In this document: piece by piece, positions 61,591 through 64,000 of the stretch
Position numbering within the stretch: position 1 is the first letter of the stretch
Layout: every line of letters begins with the position of its first letter
Assembly: GCF_009847015.1 (NCBI RefSeq)
Contig: NZ_WVEM01000002.1
Span: 241,943-305,942 of the forward strand
Reading direction: 5' to 3'
DNA length: 64,000 nucleotides
DNA from: Sunxiuqinia indica
GTDB taxonomy: Bacteria > Bacteroidota > Bacteroidia > Bacteroidales > Prolixibacteraceae
The notes under the pieces: model-generated
What the model saw: the letters and a program-made list of their open reading frames with translations, nothing else
The model's database searches: none
What the model was told of the DNA's origin: nothing
Made by a program: the position numbers and the translations under genes

Positions 61591-62526
61591 ATGAAACAAA
61601 CAAAATACATTCAACTGATATACGGAATAGCGATTGCAACCTGCTTTTTGCCATTTATAACTCCAGCGGTAGCCTTGCTTGGCGGTATCGGATTATCCTT
61701 AGTCGGCATACGACATCCAAACATTCATAAGCATACTGCGCGGGTATTGCAAGCTTCCATCGTACTAATGGGCTTTGGCATGAACCTCACGCTGGCCGTA
61801 CAAGCCAGTAAAACCGGACTTCTGCTAACAGCCGGTTCGGTTGTCCTTACAATTGGCATGGGGCTGTTGTTGGGGAAACTACTTCGGGTTGAGTCAAAGA
61901 TAAGCTGGTTGATCGCCTCGGGAACGGCTATTTGCGGAGGAAGTGCCATTGCAGCAGTTGCTCCTGTTCTTCATGCCAAAAACTACCAGATCTCCTTTTC
62001 GTTGGTAGTCATTTTTATTTTAAATGCCATTGCGCTGATGATCTTCCCCCTGATTGGTCACTACTTTCACCTTAGCCAGGAAAGCTTCGGCTTTTGGTCA
62101 GCCATTGCCATTCACGATACCAGTTCGGTGGTTGGAGCAGGTGCATCGTACGGTGCAAAAGCCCTGGAAGTGGCCACAGCTGTAAAGCTCACCCGGGCGT
62201 TGTGGATCATTCCACTATCGATCGTCATCGCCCTGTTTAATAAAGACGAGAAAAGAAGGAAACTCAGCATCCCCTGGTTTATTGGCTTGTTTGTTATCGC
62301 CATTCTTGTTGCGCATTTCATTCCGGCCTGGCAACCCACTTACACTCACCTGAGTTGGTTGGGTAAGCGAGGAATGGTTATCGCCTTGCTGCTCATTGGT
62401 TCCAATATTTCTATGGCCGAAGCTAAAAAAGCAGGTTCCCGGAGTTTTATACTGGGTATTTTATTGTGGCTGTTTATTGGTGGTCTGTCACTGTTCGTAC
62501 TTCGCATGCACCTGCTTGGTATTTAA
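61591..62526 (+). CDS. YeiH/UPF0324 family putative sulfate (sulfite) exporter
   Basis: 311 aa with about 10 transmembrane helices. Family segments include VLMGFGMNLTLAVQAS, ASGTAICGGSAIAAVAPVL and IHDTSSVVGAGASYGAKAL. The family is annotated as sulfate/sulfonate-related exporters on the basis of regulation and context; transport is not firmly shown. Paired with a LysR regulator, as in many bacteria, and near a sulfur-transfer flavoprotein. Confidence 0.88.
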   Translation: MKQTKYIQLIYGIAIATCFLPFITPAVALLGGIGLSLVGIRHPNIHKHTARVLQASIVLMGFGMNLTLAVQASKTGLLLTAGSVVLTIGMGLLLGKLLRVESKISWLIASGTAICGGSAIAAVAPVLHAKNYQISFSLVVIFILNAIALMIFPLIGHYFHLSQESFGFWSAIAIHDTSSVVGAGASYGAKALEVATAVKLTRALWIIPLSIVIALFNKDEKRRKLSIPWFIGLFVIAILVAHFIPAWQPTYTHLSWLGKRGMVIALLLIGSNISMAEAKKAGSRSFILGILLWLFIGGLSLFVLRMHLLGI

Positions 62527-62716
62527 CCTTGGTGAATCCAGATCGAATACAAGTGTAAATTGCTTAGCCTGTTATTTCAACAACAAAAACATTGTCTAAA
62601 TTTGCCTGTCTGAAAATAGAAGCGCATGAAACGAGCATGTAAAGGCCATCATACACAGGAGAATCATTATAAGCGAGTTCTATCGAATACCGTTGAAAAT
62701 TTTAATTTATAATGAG

Positions 62717-63157
62717 ATGAAAATAATTTACACACTTATCGTATTAATTATCGGCTGTTTACTGGCGATTCAGGGAAGTATAAACACACAACTAACCACT
62801 TTTTTAAAGCATCCACTACAAGGTGCCTTGGTTAATTTTGTGGTTGGATCGATTTGTTTGATCGGCCTCAACCTGCTATTTCGCACCCAGACACCAGACT
62901 GGGGAACACTGAAAACCGCTCCGTGGCACTTGTTTGTTGGAGGGGTGCTGGGGGCTATTTTCGTGTCGTCGGTCATTTTCTTTATTCCGAAAATCGGGGT
63001 CACCACTGTGCTTGCCGCCTCAATCGGGGGGCAGCTTATTGCCTCATCAATCATTGATCATTTTGGCTTTTTTGGTCTCACGGCTCAGCCAATCTCTCCG
63101 GGAAGGATTGCCGGCATCTTATTGCTGATGGCAGGTGTTTTTCTCATACAGCGCTAG
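62717..63157 (+). CDS. YdcZ-like (DUF606) DMT family protein
   Basis: 146 aa from the ATG at 62717 (MKIIYTLIVLIIGCLLAIQG). Four to five transmembrane helices, a half-size drug/metabolite-transporter-like protein with the family features IQGSINTQLTTFLKHPLQGA and FIPKIGVTTVLAASIGGQL. Members often work as dimers or pairs; only one copy is present here. Substrate unknown. Confidence 0.85.
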   Translation: MKIIYTLIVLIIGCLLAIQGSINTQLTTFLKHPLQGALVNFVVGSICLIGLNLLFRTQTPDWGTLKTAPWHLFVGGVLGAIFVSSVIFFIPKIGVTTVLAASIGGQLIASSIIDHFGFFGLTAQPISPGRIAGILLLMAGVFLIQR

Positions 63158-63205
63158 CAAACCCGGTAATGCCCGGAATGGGATGCTCGTCATCCTGCTT
63201 GCCAG

Positions 63206-63477
63206 CTACAAAACAGGCATGGAATACACACGCTGCGCAAGAGCTTCATCGCTCTGCCACACAGAATAGACATGTTGCCCTTTGGGATAATAGAGATTCT
63301 CGAACGCAGAATGATTATTCCATAGGAAATATCGATGATTCCGAAGGAAATAATCTTGCTGACCTTTGGAATAGCTTTGCTGCCATACGGAATTATCTTT
63401 CTGCGCCGTGTCAGAAGGCCTCTGCGCTATGGAATGAGAGCAATTCCCAACATCAAAAAACAACAGAGGTCCTGTAG
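63206..63477. repeat. Degenerate 21-bp periodic segment
   Basis: A loose 21-base period is visible. On the minus strand it reads as seven-residue units (DNSVWQQ, SYSKGQQ, DYFLRNH, RYFLWNN, HSAFENL, YYPKGQH, VYSVWQS), about nine in a row in an 85-codon frame (63206-63463). The plus strand is also open with the same period (IGNIDDS, EGNNLAD, LWNSFAA). It may be a small repeat protein on the minus strand or a non-coding degenerate repeat; no promoter or family supports either. Confidence 0.45.
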
Positions 63478-63510
63478 ATAAGGGGTTTCAGAGAAATTGA
63501 CTCCTGCGCT

Positions 63511-63664
63511 CCCGCGCGATTGTATCGCGTGGTTATTCTTAAACACCACACGAAAGGATTCGTGCGGTAGCCGGGGGTTATCGGTAAGCTTCGGTGTTAA
63601 CTTTTTCATAATTACTCGACTTTTTACGTCATGCTATTCTAGTCTGAGACAAATCCGGGTTTTG
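63511..63664. repeat. 154-bp direct repeat, copy 1
   Basis: Matches 63847-64000 at an offset of 336 bases; the last 123 bases (63542-63664) are identical. It contains two small hairpins: CGCGAT/ATCGCG near 63514-63528 and CACACGAA/TTCGTGCG near 63547-63566. Minus-strand frames starting MKKLTPKLTDNPRLPHESF occur in both copies but soon diverge, so it is treated as a dispersed, possibly structured repeat. Confidence 0.88.
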
Positions 63665-63846
63665 CCCTGCTTATTCCTTATTTTGAATGAAATTAAATTA
63701 TAGCTACTGGCATAACTTACATTCCTAATTTGCTACCTTGGAACGGTTAAACGCTAAATACACAACCGATGAACCAAAACGCCCGACTTCCAGCTTGTGA
63801 GATCCAAAAATCTACTGGACTTAATATCCGAATTCGAAATCTTGTT

Positions 63847-64000
63847 CCCGCACGATTGGATCGCGTGATTATTCTTTAACACCACACGAAAGGATTCGTG
63901 CGGTAGCCGGGGGTTATCGGTAAGCTTCGGTGTTAACTTTTTCATAATTACTCGACTTTTTACGTCATGCTATTCTAGTCTGAGACAAATCCGGGTTTTG
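63847..64000. repeat. 154-bp direct repeat, copy 2 (cut by window edge)
   Basis: Second copy of the repeat at 63511-63664, with a few differences only in the first 31 bases. It runs into the window end, so its true right boundary is not known. The 182 bases between the copies hold no gene. Confidence 0.85.

Noticed and set aside
63427..63609. Two minus-strand frames starting MKKLTPKLTDN (also 63754-63945)
   Set aside because: Both starts lie in the 154-bp direct repeat and the frames diverge right after it; better explained as a repeat than as two genes.

Overview
The window comes from a Bacteroidota genome, most like the marine or gut Marinilabiliales/Prolixibacteraceae type. This is inferred from SusC/SusD pairs, DUF4249 lipoproteins, an ECF sigma/FecR pair, a type III glutamine synthetase, a PorE-like TPR-PD40-OmpA lipoprotein, GH97, and TAnnTTTG-type promoter elements in place of strong Shine-Dalgarno sites. 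No rRNA, tRNA, CRISPR array or complete insertion sequence was seen.

Layout. 1-2932 (minus): a three-gene unit of a PuuA/FluG-type glutamine synthetase homologue, an APH-fold kinase and a HAD phosphatase (cut by the window edge). It is divergent from glnN (3290-5479), which ends in a perfect bidirectional terminator shared with a GH97 glycosidase (5578-7542). 7796-20954: a mobile element of about 13 kb bounded by a 14-bp direct repeat. It has a tyrosine integrase at the right end, small regulators, a gene II/X-like rolling-circle replication protein, an orphan 1351-aa tape-measure protein flanked by its own terminators, a candidate structured RNA and a 111-bp tandem repeat array at the left end. 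No capsid, portal, large terminase, tail-tube or conjugation gene is visible. This is the most unusual part of the window.

21122-28546: chromosomal genes for a PorE-like lipoprotein, threonine ammonia-lyase, a DUF5995 protein, a CE2-like esterase, an acetate-type YaaH transporter and two small proteins. 29085-39280: three TonB-receptor/DUF4249 modules. The first has a tandemly duplicated DUF4249 gene, the second is intact, and the third is a wreck (frameshift, nonsense codons, large internal deletion). 39908-49280: an ECF sigma factor, a FecR anti-sigma factor, an STN-containing SusC, SusD, a Peptidase_Mx1-like lipoprotein and a DUF4302 lipoprotein, forming one regulated uptake locus. A degenerate copy of the 3' end of the 49457-50407 dehydratase gene lies before this block, so the block is bracketed by a direct repeat.

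49457-57574: housekeeping genes (PLP dehydratase, purine nucleoside phosphorylase, LpxK, SppA, FolK, a POT-like transporter, a PlsC-like acyltransferase). 57903-62526: a sulfur-related set made of a CoA-disulfide-reductase-like protein fused to rhodanese, TusA and DsrE-like domains, a LysR regulator and a YeiH-family transporter. A YdcZ-like DMT protein follows. The last 840 bases hold no secure gene, but do hold a degenerate 21-bp periodic segment and two copies of a 154-bp direct repeat.
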